A stretch of 64,000 nt of DNA from Heliocidaris erythrogramma (GCA_025617745.1 CM046862.1:54737597-54801596); one strand, 5' to 3'. Counted from the stretch's first letter, positions 47,231-60,053 are shown. Numbers and translations: made by a program. Notes: a model not told the origin generated them from the letters alone.

Positions 47231-47865
47231 CTATACCATGGAGAATCGACGCATACTGGTACACTACTCACAGCGTTGGGAGCAATCTAGGTCATGTATA
47301 TGATTCATTGGGCTCGTTCATTTTATAAAAAAGGGGAAATCGTTGCACTTTGAGCAGCGTATTGGTTATTACCTCTAAATGAACTTTTTCACAATATACT
47401 CTGTCACGGCTCCTGGCATTTTCCTCTATTTCAACAGGCCTATAATCAAACATTCATGAGTTTTGTCTAATACCTTGCCTTTTTTTAGCTGTAAGTCCAT
47501 GGCACTGATCAATAGAGATCAGTAGTCCATGGCTGTACCTAGCACGAATAAATCTGATTACCCCCTTGATACAATGACACAATCCAGTGAACGTGGCTTC
47601 AGTTCTTCTCGCTAAAACACTAAATTCCCATTGTAGCCTTGTCATCAAATTGTATATGCACAACCCCTAGCTCACACAGATATCCACAAAGCAAGAAAAA
47701 TATGTTAATATTATATATAGATAGAATGACAACAATTGTGGAGGAGCAGACCGCTTTCACAGGTGAGCAAATCCGTTTGCCCGTATGGCAATGGCCGTGC
47801 ACGCGTTATAGATATGACACGTGCGTTCATAAATTAAACTGGCTGGGACAAAGAATAAGAGCCAG
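47231..47865. other. No gene recognised
   Basis: Non-coding DNA upstream of gene A. No clear promoter motif could be chosen. Confidence 0.4.
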
Positions 47866-50750
47866 TTTGTTCAAGTTCAAGTTCAAGTTTATTTATATTT
47901 CTTCAGAATACATCAGATACATATGACCAATGTATATAGTAACAATGATTTAACAACCTAACAGGAAGAGAGAATGTAACATGAAGAAAGAAAGACCTAT
48001 AGGAAAACATAGCTTGTCAAATAAGGTCCCTCTCAAGGCGATTGCGAGATAATTAATTTTCAAATTACTAGTAATGTGGCTAACCGCTAACGACTAATTA
48101 TACCAAAAAATATTCTACTTAAACTTAAATGAATGCATGGCATTACATGTACTATGATATTTTTAAGCCAGAAAACGTTATAGGTACAAAAGGGAAAAGA
48201 TAATTACATGACAAGATACATTTGACAAAGGAAAAAAAGAAGAGGCAAAGGAAAGATCATTGGGACAGAACACACGCTCACAAGACAAAAACAAACAGGA
48301 ATGTAGTGACTATGTACAACAGCAAGTAGAAAATGAAACCATTAACCTACCATTCTTCTGCTTTATTATGATATTTGTCATTTAAAACAAAATGCATGTA
48401 AAGTTTCTACTATCAAGCCCAAAAAAGTATTCAATGAACAACACTATAGTCACGTAGAATAATCAAATTTAATTTCCGCCGAAAGACGGATAAACTGGCA
48501 GCCTGATTTACACTGGAATCAAGCAAGTTCCAGAACCTTGGCTCAGTGCACACCAGAGTATTAAGAATAAATTGAGTTCTCGAACGAGGCAAATGAAAAT
48601 CTGCAAGATGCTTGTCTTGTTGAATAGTTATGTACCTGATTATTTTTCACAAATATCTTAAGTCAAAGCTAATGGTATAGTTTCTTCATTAAGACTGTAC
48701 ATGAAAGAGCCAAACTGCAGATTATCCTCTACCTTCGAAATGTTATGTTTCGAAAATAGACCATCTGTGTGGGCTCGGAAAGCAGCATACACTATCCTTA
48801 CAACCCTCTTTTGAATAGCTTTATAACTGAGTTTTGAGTGTCTTTCCCCTTGCAAGTACACCATAAGCTAAATATGGAAGAATTAGAGATGAGTACAATA
48901 TAACAAGAATTTCCTCAGGAAAAAACAATTTTTGCTTGTGTATTACTCCTGTATTCCGTGACAGCAACTTGCATAGCTTATCAACATGACATTTTCAGTT
49001 CAATTGATCATCAATATGTAACCCAAGAATCTTATTTGTTGATACTTTTTTCAATCTGTATCCCATTAAAGTACACATCACTAGCCAAAGACTTTAACGA
49101 GTTACTAAAGAGCATGTACTTAGTCTTTTGTTCATTCAAAGACAGTTTGTTAACATGAATCCATAACGTAACATTAGTTAATTCTGCATTAACTATGTAA
49201 AAGTGTGTGTTGATATTTTATGAGAAATGAAAACACACTATCATCATCAACCAAAATGTACGTAAGATGAAATATTGTATAAATACTGAAAATCATTGAT
49301 ATACAAAATAAATAGAAGTGGGCAAAGGAGAGATCCCTGCGGAACTCCACAGGTTACATTTTGTACCCTGATACGGTACCATTAACTGAGACATACTGCC
49401 TTCTTTTACATAAGTAACTTTCGAACTAGTCCAGAGCTGTGCCTCTTACCCCATAATGGAATAGTTTGCTTAACAAAATTCTGTGGTCAACAGTGTCAAA
49501 AGCTTTGGAATAATCCAAAAATACACCAACAGTATGTTCATGATTATCTCGAGCAAGAGATATCTTATGCAGAAAGTGCAATATAGCATGAGTAGTTGTA
49601 TGTTTTCTTCGGAAACCAAATTGAATTTTTTTTAAAGTTTCATTCTGTCGAAGAATTTCACTATCTGACCATAAATCAGCTTTTCAAGAATCTTTGAGAA
49701 GGCTAATAAAATGGATATTGGGCGGTAATTAGTCGATAGTTGGGGCTAACTTTTTTAAAACAGGTAGACTTTAGTGATTTTCATATTCATGTGTACAATA
49801 CCTTGCGAAATTGATAAATCATAGATATGATTGAGGAGTTGCAATATTCCCGAAATAACATATTTGAGCAAATAACATATTTGAGCAAATCATTAGTTAT
49901 GCTGTCGTGACCTGGACTTTTCTTCTTCTTCAAAGACCCGACTACAGTAAGAATTTCTTTAAAATGTGTTGGGAATAAAAATAAACTGTCTTGAACAAGT
50001 TCCTTTTAGGAAAATCGCGCAATGTTTTATTGCACTCTGGAACGGCTACTACAGAAGTATTCATTAAACTTTTCCACTACGACTTTTTTTATCCTCAACC
50101 AAAGCTCTATCCACTTTTATATTCCTTATGCTTGATATTTTCTTAGACGATTTAAATACATTTCTTATCATTTTCCATGTTCCTTGTGTGCTGTTTAGTG
50201 TTGCTTGGAATTGAGCAGAATATGTTTTTATTTGTTCTTCTCAATATACTTGTGGGAGTATTTCTATGATTACAATAGTGACGGTATGATATAGCGGTTT
50301 TGCTAACCGTATGCTAACCGTATGCTTATGATACAACTTATTTTTCTTATTAATTGACCTCAACATTGATCTTGTTACCCACGGCATACGTGGAGTTTTC
50401 CTACGACTATTCTTATTACATTTACACAACGGAACGTAATCATTATACAGTTATAAGAAACTGTTTAAAAATGCATCAAAGTGATTTTCAACATGTTGAT
50501 AAGATAATACATCAGATCAATCAGTTGACAATAAGGCATCTCCCAATTTACCAATGTTCTCAGGACTGCTTTTACGAACACATTTCTACATGATTTTCTG
50601 CCTAAATGAATTTTAGTATAAACGTGAAAGTGATCAGACAAGTCAGAAATTATTATCCCGGAAAGGGGAAAGGTTGTACATACAAAAAATAATCAATCAG
50701 AGTATATATACACACTAAGAAATTAGGGTTCACTTTAGGGTGCAAATTTT
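47866..50750 (-). pseudogene. LINE 3, decayed, with (GAACTT)n 3' tail
   Basis: On the minus strand the 3' end reads 'aatataaataaacttgaact' followed by repeats of 'gaactt'. Coding remains include KRVVRIVYAAFRAHTDGLF near 48800, a GI.PL-type block near 49340, [13 protein letters not shown] near 49450, and MPWVTRSMLRSINKKNKLY near 50380, which precedes the RT in related LINEs. Stops and frameshifts are dense. It is older than LINE 2 by eye. Confidence 0.75.
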
Positions 50751-51059
50751 GATCACCGGTCGGGTTCTCAGTATAGCAGTTTCAGACAGAATTAGTCTTA
50801 ATATTGATGAAATCAGCGATTTGCACATTTGTGGGATGTGTTTGCACTTTTCACGTCAAAATTGAACATTTTTACATATCACGTCGTCACGTTTGCAAAT
50901 AAGTGGTTGATAAATTCTTACAGATTAGCACATTTATGGGCGCCGCGTTTGCACAAATATGGTTGTTTGCACAAATCACGGCGAAATTTTGCACATATAT
51001 GGTTGTTTACACATATATAGGTTTTTAGCCATATCACGGCTCCACCACTGCCTCTCCTA

Positions 51060-51222
51060 TACAGTAGTATGTTTACCCTTTATTCCCCTTGTTTAATCTG
51101 CCACCTCTCGTTACGACAATATTTGAAATAAATCATTTGCAATGTACTTTGTATTATTTTATTGAAAAATATTTACAATATGGGCACAAATAAGAAAGAT
51201 TGTAATCCACAGTGGTTTAATA
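51060..51222. repeat. Dispersed repeat block, pair of 18043-18290
   Basis: 'taatctgccacctctcgtta', 'aataaatcatttgcaatgtac' and 'caaataagaaagatt' match in order. It abuts the element at 51223. Confidence 0.6.
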
Positions 51223-51390
51223 AGCAAATAATTACCGTTGGTGAAGGTGATGGGACAAACTATCACTTCCGAGGCGATTTGGATGTAGCTACCTTTCCGA
51301 AGCGAAGCTGAGGAAAGATGCGTATACATTCAGATCGCCGAGGAAGTGATAGTACGTCTCATCGCCTGAAATCAAAAGGTGATTATTTGC
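51223..51390. mobile_element. Small TIR element GCAAATAATTACC, copy 2
   Basis: Same ends and interior as 33588-33763, with a few changes. Confidence 0.85.
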
Positions 51391-51813
51391 TTTATATTCC
51401 GCATCTGAAACATTTAACTGGTACGAGAAAGACAATTCTTCTCTACTTCTCGAAAAAGACATTTATAATTTAGGCCCGAATAAATTCACAAAAGATGTTA
51501 AAACCAAAGAGATTCGATCATACCAGTATGCCCTCCGAAGGAGGGCTAGAGAGTCAACTAAAATCTGACCTTTGACATTCCATAGGCTTTGCATTGGATG
51601 CATTGTGGGAGCTTTGTCCAATTTGACAAGTCAGCTAGGAGGGTCAATTTGAATAAATGTTTATTCATGAGGAATGACATCAAAAACGCGTCAAATACTT
51701 TTCGATGATGGGTTAGTGGCTCATATTAACATAATGTTTTATGTATAAGATCATACATAATTCATTTTTTTCATTCCCACAATTCCCTACGATTTTGACA
51801 CGAAATAGGGAAA

Positions 51814-51985
51814 ATGGCGGCCGTACGGGTAGTGCTACTTTTGTGCCATTTCAACACAAATCTCAAAAAACTTCGTTTTTTGAGAAATTTTTGTTTTAGA
51901 AGGAGTTTGTCTAGTAAATCTCACGAAAGCAGAAAATTCTCCGGGGACATTCTTATCAACGTAATGGCGTATGATACCATGAAAT
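51814..51985 (+). CDS. Candidate first exon with a mitochondrial-type leader
   Basis: An ATG in the context 'aaaATGG' opens a frame MAAVRVVLLLCHFNTNLKKL, then RFLRNFCFRRSLSSKS and GDILINVMAYDTMK. It is basic, free of acidic residues for the first 37 positions, and rich in Arg, Leu and Ser, as mitochondrial presequences are. A consensus donor AAAT|GTAAGTAAAT ends it at 51985, phase 1. Without splicing it would be a 59-residue peptide. I do not recognise the family. With the next candidate exon (52767) in this phase, a TAG follows almost at once, so either the peptide is very short, the true second exon is elsewhere, or this is not coding. Confidence 0.4.
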
Positions 51986-52766
51986 GTAAGTAAATATATA
52001 TTTTGTTTAACGTTCCTCTTAAAAATTGGGATGTGTTCGTGTGGCTGCTAGTGAGTTCACTGTACAAAACGTATTATCCCATATCCCACCCAGTCCACCT
52101 CTCTTGCATTACAAAACAGAATTTTTATCTTTGATTGAACTCTAAAACGGTCATTTTAAATAGTCAACTGGTAATATTTTTCGAAAAGATCAGAAATTCT
52201 CCGAATATCTGTATATTATGACAGTGCTCAAGCCTAAACAGTAAAGCGCATGGCATCATTACCGACAATCTGCGGTAGATGTGGACCTGTTCAAGATGAC
52301 GCTGAATGCGCAAGATCCTCTCTCTGGGCCAGCTGGGCCGCGCCGGGTAAGATCTTACCCAGCGGTCTGTTAGTTTTTGGTGCGCCGATCCTGGCCGGCT
52401 AACTGCGCTTTGCCTACGATAGCAAAAGTTGCAGGTGCCCTGCATCTAGGCCTACCATAGACCCTCGCCTTGAATTTTGTTTAAGTAAGAAAGATCAACT
52501 TAGAATTTGAATGACAATGTCCTGAATCGTGCTGGACCAGTTTACAATGTTCTTTATTATATATAAACTAATGCTGCTTCTGAGAGCTGTCTCAATTTCT
52601 TCTGTGTACTGCCTGTAGTGACTAGTGACAACCATGACGAGTCACCACTGTCACTGAAACGAGAGTAGTACATGTGCGAGTATAATATTATTAATCTGAA
52701 CATTAGATCTGTGGCATGCTTTTATTATTACCATGATCCTAACCTCTTGTTCTCTTTTGATTGCAG

Positions 52767-52899
52767 AGCTATTGGACCGGTGTAGAGAAACACGGGGATC
52801 AAGACCAGACCATCCAATATCGTGATAGACCCTACCTGGGGCTGGTTTGTTGATTATTGTCATCCACTCACTGCAGGAAACCCAAGTTGAACTGCAAAG
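52767..52899 (+). other. Candidate spliced exon
   Basis: The acceptor 'tctcttttgattgcag' precedes 52767 and the donor GCAAAG|GTAAAT follows 52899. One frame is open for 28 codons, then stops. It may be a 3'-UTR or non-coding exon of the transcript starting near 51814. Confidence 0.35.
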
Positions 52900-53112
52900 G
52901 TAAATTGTTTTTTGAAAATGTAGACCTCTAAGCCCTCATAATTGGTGTAAATTTCAATCTGAGCATTGCTTAGTCACATTGTACTAGTAACTCTCTAAGA
53001 TTAGATCTTAGATGTGTATCTGTTTTCTGTAGACCGTACGTAGATGTAGTCTGTACAGTCAAAATAAAAATTCTAAAGTCCAGTAAATTAAATTGAAGGA
53101 AGAACAACAAAT

Positions 53113-53335
53113 GCAGTGGTGGATTTAGGGGGGGGGGACATTCCCGGCCCGTGCCCCCCCCCCCCCTTTTGAAACAACAGTATGCATTGTGCCCCCCCCC
53201 CCCCCCCTTTTGAACAGAAAACCTGTTTTTGTTTAGTTTTCTTGTTTGTCAGATATTTATGGAGGGAAACTTGACCCCATAACCCCCCCCCCCCCCCCCC
53301 CCAACTGAGCGACATTTGGAGGGCTGGCAAGACCA
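53113..53335. mobile_element. G-tract element, family GGCGGATCC, copy d (inverted)
   Basis: 'ggtggatttaggggggggg', 'cggcccgtgcccccc', C-runs near 53155, 53195 and 53285, and 'atttatggagggaaacttgacc' mirror copies a-c. It lies between the candidate exons. Confidence 0.7.
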
Positions 53336-54314
53336 AAAAATATACAGATCTCCATATGAATTTGTCATGTTCACTTAACGCGAACCGGTCGTGATCCCCG
53401 ATCTTTCGACAGAAATTTGGCGAAAACACGTCCTTTTCGGCACATTTTAAATCATATCTCGAGAACCGCGCAAGATTTTTCATGGGGGCAAACGGTTTAA
53501 AAAACTTTGAATAATTCTACATCTCATGGTATCAGTTATTTTTTAATTGAATGAAAAAACCGCCGTCTTTTTTCGACTGAAAATGCATGGTTTCATGCTT
53601 TTTGTGTGAGGATAAGCACTTTTTTGCACTCATTGCTCTCGTATTCCTCCTATAGCTTCTGACTAACGTGTCAAAATGTATGGGGGCAAAGACTAGCAAA
53701 TAGCCAAGATGTTACTCTTTCTTGTGATATCAGGTTCGTCCTGATTGGTCGAAAAAAACCGCCGTCTATTTTGCATAATTAAAAAGAAACAGCAAAAAAG
53801 ATGTCATGTATATAAAGCACGTACAGTATGTAATGCTGCGTATATGTAGGCTCGATTTGGACTGTGCCATTCTAAAACGGGGTGCATCAATCCAATGTGT
53901 TGAACGACCGTGAATGCGAATTGACCAGTCGTTACAGCTGTGGAGTGATATGTTGCATACCGTGGATGAAATGGATGAATCATGTCGAATGAGAAAGTGT
54001 AAAATTCTTCCTTCCCGCGTACGCACTGTTGTGTACTTGGAGTGAGATTCGTAAATAGCAGCTCTTCTGTCCCTCCCTTCTCCGTTGCCCCCCATTGCTA
54101 TAATAGAACAGCCGCGAACAAAACACTGATTTATACACAGCAATGACCTCGACCACCCAGCTGATCGAGCGCGTGGTACTCGAGTCGCGTTTGTATGTGC
54201 GCACAGCTGACTAAAGCAGAATTAAACCTTCAAATTATGTGAACAAATCAGGGGGTTAGAAATTCATATGCCTCCTAGCAGTTTCCCAAAGTTGACAATC
54301 CAGCATTTGTGTGC

Positions 54315-54350
<36 letters not shown>

Positions 54351-54471
54351 ATACAAAATCCTAGATCCGCCCCTGGATAGATGTACCCATTTTTGTTTCC
54401 TTCTTTAAAATCCAGTCCACAGTCTACAAGAAGTTTACCTTTTTTGTCCTTTCTTTTTGTTTTTGATGCAG
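53336..54471. other. No gene; C-homopolymer near 54317-54348
   Basis: Non-coding, with a degraded 'gatccgcccctgg' end of the G-tract family near 54365. Frames of 70-125 codons on the minus strand have no recognised domain. Confidence 0.4.
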
Positions 54472-54505
54472 GTTGTCCAAGGAAGCTCATCAGTTACATG
54501 GTTTG
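54472..54505 (+). other. Candidate 34-nt microexon
   Basis: Very good acceptor ('ttctttttgtttttgatgcag') and donor (GTTTG|GTAAGTG) flank 34 nt. It could be a third exon of the transcript starting near 51814. Splice signals only. Confidence 0.35.
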
Positions 54506-56160
54506 GTAAGTGTCAAGTAACGGAGTCATATTACGGATCAAAGTATTTTTAACTTTATTATCATTTAATGTTTAATTTATTCAATTTTCTAGAAAGATTT
54601 ATTGCTAATTTACATAATGGCAGATACAAGTATTTTAAATGTCAGGAATGCTATTTCTGAGCTGGAAATTGAATGTCAAAGTATGGGTCAAAGAAAAGAG
54701 CTAGCATACTTTTCAAAGGGTACACAAACAGATTTGTAACTTTTATTTATTTATTCATTTATATTTTATTCATTTATTCTATTTCTTCTTTTTTTTTTGG
54801 GGGGGGGGGGGTTGGTTCAGGGTTGTATCAAGGCTATTGAATGGCCCTCACTGTATGGCAATCACTTGACATTTCACTCTCATAGCATTTTTATAGATAC
54901 ACCCCCAAATTCGTAATTTTGAAATAAAAACAAAGACTTTGACTACCACAGATTTACCTTTTGTAGGTCTACATGTCCATGTACACCTAAGTGAAAAAAA
55001 ATGTACATGTAGTTGGTATGATTGGCCCATTTGAAACATGATTATTAGAAAGTTATTAATCTTGAGCCTAATTCCAAAATCTTTTCACACTTCAAAAAGT
55101 ACTTAATACAAACCTTTTAAGTTAGGCACAGTCAGTTTTCATGTCACCTCAGACTAATGCTGTAATTTAAATTCGAAATATAACCAATACATTTTCAAAT
55201 CAAACAAATAATATTCCTTTTAATTCCAATGTAATTTAGAAAAATAGTTAGAAAATTGCGGCGTGACTATTATGAAAAATGATTTTAGTTCATCATCTTT
55301 AATGCAACTTTTGTTTATAATTAAATGCATAAGTAGTGCATTAGGATTTAACCATATTTATTTGATCTTCAAGGGATAATCCCTTTCAATCAGCTCCATG
55401 AAGCTATCCTGCGATAGCTATGATTATTTTTCTTGAAACACAAATGGATTTATAATCTGTAATTTGTTCCTTCTTATCATCTGTGCAATAATTGTGCAAT
55501 CAAGGCATGTTTCTAGGCAAACGAATCAGGCGCTCGGGAGTTTCAGCCCACGCCAAAATCTTTAAAACTACCAATATTTGGACAAACATTGCCTCATATT
55601 ATTTTGGGCAGTAAGGTGATCTCTATGTACGTTTATGTCTTGTATATTCTTATGATAATTTGAAGGGATGTACATGGGATGTACATTATAATCCACCTAT
55701 ATATCGGATGTCACTGGATAGATTTAAACTTACAATATGAAATAAAATAGCAATTGGTATGCCGCCCCAACCTGCCCCATGATTTGTTGTCCATGAACCA
55801 TATGTTATAATCTGTATATTGCATTTCAAGAGAGCATTAACTTTTATGTTGATAAGTGAGTTATTTTAATAAACACCATTTCACATTGATAAATTTTTAT
55901 TTGTTGTTTTTCCCCATAATTTTGTGAAAGATGTGATGATGATGATGATGATGCAGGCACAATATGGCATGTGTTCTGAAGTGTGATGGTGGATCGGTAT
56001 AAATACAGCCTTATGCAACCTTGAATAACTGGATGATAGACTGAATTGTGTGGGTTTCTGCTGATGGACTCATTTTACAAGAAGATGAAGAAGAAAAAAG
56101 GAGAAGAAAATAAAAATCAGATTTTTGAGGTTTCTTTGTTGCTGTTTTAGTTGTTGGGTT
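54506..56160. other. No gene recognised
   Basis: AT-rich DNA with a G-run near 54800. A (GAT)n tract near 55930 ends in 'gatgcag', which could be a further acceptor, but nothing firm follows. Confidence 0.4.
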
Positions 56161-56362
56161 GTTTTGTTTTCTTGTTTTGTTTTGTTTGTTTGTTTTGTTA
56201 ATTTTTTTTAAATTAATTAATTAATTAATTTATTTTATTTTTTATTTTTTTATTTTATTTATTTATTTATTTATTTTCTTTTTTTATTTATTTATTTATT
56301 TTATTTATTTATTTATTTATTTTTTATTTTTTATTTTTCATTTTTTTTTTGGGGGGGGGGGG
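56161..56362. repeat. T-rich low-complexity (TTTA/TTAA)n
   Basis: Runs of TTTA, TTAA and TTTTA ending in a T-run and G-run. Confidence 0.9.
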
Positions 56363-56514
56363 GTACATGCAGCAGCAGCCAGTGCATGGTGGTACATATT
56401 GGGTCATGGGGAGCACATTTTCTCTTTTTACTTCTGTTTTACTTGAGATATGATATGCCAGATCTGCAAGGCACAAGGAAAGCGTTCAATGAAGGGAAAT
56501 TCAATATCGAAGGA

Positions 56515-56885
56515 AGGCTTGTTCCTCCTCTTTTTCTTCTTCATCCTCTTGTTCTTGTTCTTGTTCTTCCTCCTCTTCTTCTTTTTACTTCTTTTTTTCT
56601 TCTTCTTCCTCTTCCTCTTCTTCCTCTTCCACTTCCTTTTCTCTTCATCTTCTTTTTCTTCTTGTTTTTCTTTTTCATCATCTTCTTCCTCTTCCCCTTT
56701 TTTCCTTTTCCTCTTCCACTTCTTTTTCTTCATCTTCTTTTTCTTTTCTGCTTCTTTTTCTTCTTCCTTTTCCTCTTCTTCATTTTTCTACATCTTCTTC
56801 TTTTTCTTCTTCCTCTTTTCCCTCTTCTTTTTTCTTCTTTATCCTCTTTTTCTTCTTGTTCTTCTTCTTTATCATTTCTGCTCAT
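56515..56885. repeat. Polypyrimidine tract (CTT/CCT)n, ~370 bp
   Basis: Almost pure C/T on the plus strand with very few purines. The long frames on both strands (KKKRK or LFFFL) are artefacts. Confidence 0.9.
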
Positions 56886-57129
56886 TTTTGCCGGCTACAC
56901 AAGTACAGTATAAGCCTAAATATACCAATTTTATGTTAATACTGTTATAAACAGCTCATGAATATTCAGATTTATAATTTCAATAATTTTCGCTGGTACA
57001 CTGAAAAAAATTCGGCTTCATAGGCTAATACGTGAAAAGTGGGAGCAGTGTGCACTTTTGACCCGCCGGAAATGCCCCCATTGAAAGCCGGATGCAGAAG
57101 CGGAGTTGAGACCCCCTGGTTAAAACCAC

Positions 57130-57525
57130 CATTAACCCCATGAACCGTACCCCTACCTGGGTGCGCACAATTGTTTTATCATTTTAAGCGCGCTATTATA
57201 CAATGCGCGCTTATTTTAGTACGCCGATGGAGCTATTCGTAAAGGTCACGCACTTTTCATTATGACTATTCGTAGAGGTCACGCACTTTTCAATTGACTA
57301 TTCGTAGAGGTCACGCACTTTCATTTCGCGGTACCCAGTTATTGATAACGCATTGTGACTCTGTAATGGACTGAAGAGATCAGCGAAACACATAAGTACT
57401 ATTCCTTCGAGGTCACGAACTTTTCTTCTCGGGTCGATTGATATGGGGAAAACTACGTTTTAGCACGTGATTACCTTTAGACCAATCTAACAGCAAGGTT
57501 CTTAGTATGTGGAATATAAAAGGGG
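57130..57525. repeat. Dispersed repeat, pair of 33880-34215
   Basis: Aligned as described for the partner. This copy has three tandem units of 'gactattcgtagaggtcacg' at about 57228-57322. Confidence 0.75.
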
Positions 57526-57540
57526 ATAGAATTAAGCATG

Positions 57541-58025
57541 ATTATATTCCATAATAAGCCAACATGAAACGTAATTGTGCGTGAGTTAGAACCAGTGGTC
57601 TATAAATGAGCCACACAGTTTGAGGGGGTTGACCATAGGCACTCGGGGCCCAATTTCTGAATACTTGCGAGTGCGCAAAACGTGCGAGCACAAAAAATCT
57701 ACCTTTTTGTATGAAAAATGTCGACTTAAGCCCTCACAGCCCTTGAAAAAAAGATCTTAAAGTCAGGTCGACTTCACTCCATGTATTTGCATCAAACTTT
57801 GTCAGTAGAAAGTAGTATGTCTCGACATTACAAAATACACCAACAAAATAAAACATTGACAAAAAAATCCATCTGGATGGGTTGTCAGACGGCCCCTACA
57901 ATTAGCGTAAATTTCCCTCACGCCGATGGACTAAATTATGTGACAAGGAAGAGATATGGCTATACATTACAAGAATATACAAACTGAAGGGAAAAAACAT
58001 CTGGAAAGGGGTGTAACACTCCCCT
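57541..58025. repeat. Dispersed repeat block, pair of 18291-19030
   Basis: Matches its partner in the same order and ends in 'ggaaaggggtgtaacactccc'. Non-coding. Confidence 0.65.
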
Positions 58026-58301
58026 GAAAAAACAACACCAAAGTGCCCTTTGACCAAGCTTTGTTGCCCGAAGTTCCTCTAGACTGACCGGATTTTGTTC
58101 TTCATATCAACGTATTCCTTGACTTACAATGAATCCTATGACACAACCATAATTTATTTGCAAACATGAGCATTCATCCTCTTATTTTCTAAGTTTAAAT
58201 AAGATTATCCTAGACTTTATTGATTAATTACCGAAATATCCAACCGACATAAAGAAAAGAAAATACCAATAAGTCACCCACACACAATTCTATATTCCGT
58301 G

Positions 58302-59307
58302 CGTCTCAAAAAAAACTTACACTTTTTAAATAAAGAATATATGATTCTGGGGGGATGGTTTATATGTATGGAGAGCTCATAGACTCAACTTTCATATGAG
58401 ATCAAACTGTCCGAAAATAATTCATGCTTAGGTGATCACTGCTCACTTTTGTATAGGGTATGGAAAATTAGATTGCACAGGAATTAGCCTTCCAGTTTGC
58501 GAGAGGAAGTCCTTTGGAGCTTACAGAATTGAAGATAATATGATTTTTTTTTAATCAATTGTGATGATTTTGGGTATGATGAGTGAAATTTGTGGTTTAT
58601 GTGATTAACATTTTATGCATGAGTGAACATGAATTGCATTTATTATTGTAGCAGTGTAACTTTCCCTGGTAGATTCAGTGGTGTGTTCATGGGAGTCAGG
58701 ATGGGGTGATGGGGTGATGGTACATGGTCTGGATATTTTGGAGTGGAGATCAATGCATATGAATTGTCAATATATGCACCAGCACACCCAGGAAGCGAGA
58801 GAGAGAGAGAGGGAGTGGCATAATGTCCTCTTGACCCTTATCCCATCCACCCAACAAAGTCCTACCCTATCTCACCTCCCCTGCACCATGTACCATCACC
58901 CCATCCTGACTCCCATGAACATACCACCGAGTCTAGTTAAACTGCTACAATAATAAATCCAATTCCTGTTCACTCATGCATACAATTTTCATTCAATAAA
59001 CCATAAAATTCACTCAGCAAACCCAAACTGATCGCAATTGATCATGAATTTATCATATCACCCTCAATTTTGTAAGCTCCAAAGGACTCGCCTCTCACAA
59101 ATTGGAAGGCTAATTCCTGCGCAACCTAATTTTCATACCCTTTACAAAAGTGAGCAGTGCTCACCCAAGCATGAATTATCTTCGGTCTTTTTTGGTGTCA
59201 TATGAAAGGTAAATCCATGAGCTATCCATACATATTTCCTCCAGAATCATATATTATTTATTTGGCAGCCATTTCAAAAGTGTAAAGTTTTTTTTGAGAC
59301 GCACGGT
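58302..59307. mobile_element. 1-kb foldback, arms nearly meeting at the centre
   Basis: The left end 'gtgcgtctcaaaaaaaactt' and right end 'aagttttttttgagacgcac' are inverted. The arms pair through 'gaattagccttccagttt', 'tcctttggagctta' and on to 'gtcaggatggggtgatgg', whose partner 'ccatcaccccatcctgac' is near 58890. Only about 100-150 bp at the centre is unpaired. Non-coding. Confidence 0.88.
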
Positions 59308-59595
59308 AGATGTACACAGTCATACAGTTTTATTTCAATGACATGAATAACTTAAAACTAGTAAAATAAAAACCCAAATATGGCAATCTTGAGTTTGGTT
59401 TCTTAACATCTAGCTCTTTATGTAAAGCTTAAAGATAGATATTTGTCGTTTTATGGTTACTGGACTCAAAGAACGAGGGAAATAAGCCTACACAAAGTTC
59501 TAGATACGAGTATAGCACTAGGAATCTCAGCGTAGCTGAAACGTATTGAGAAATGGTATGAGAAAAGTGGCAGCTTGTAGAAATCAAGACTACCG

Positions 59596-60053
59596 GATAT
59601 ATGGGTGTACACATGCGTGTCCATGGGTTTTCAAAATACCCCCTAAACAGGTTTTATACTTGGAAAAACCCCCCTAAACAGGTTTGACTTAAATAAGCAA
59701 CAACACATTTCAGTGCATTATGGCTGCGTCGGTAGAACTCTCCGCTCCCGATTCTCCTCTCTTTTTTGCATCCATCTGCATGCACTGCCGCGCGCTACTC
59801 CCTGAACTGAAATCGGGCTGTATAAATCCCCGCGAAAATCCCTGAAAATATCAGAAAATGTCCCATTTACATATTGTTGCCAAAGTGAAAAATATACCCA
59901 ATAAAAGCGTTCGGCCAGATTAGTCAAAAGCACCCCTTTTTGTTGGAAATCAGCGTTTTTGGACCCCTTAACGCGTAACGCGCGGCGTTCCACCTGGAAA
60001 AAAGACCCCTTTTTACGCGTTTTCTTGGACGCGCATGTGTACACCCATATATC
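59596..60053. mobile_element. TIR element ATATATGGGTGTACACATGCG (458 bp)
   Basis: The ends are 'atatatgggtgtacacatgc' and 'gcatgtgtacacccatatat'. It lies just downstream of the gene B stop. A C-homopolymer (60061-60086) follows. The minus-strand 108-codon frame is not a recognised domain. Confidence 0.85.

Noticed and set aside
56386..56950. Long open frames of 166 and 175 codons on the plus strand and a Lys-rich frame on the minus strand.
   Set aside because: They are translations of a polypyrimidine tract and have no sequence complexity.
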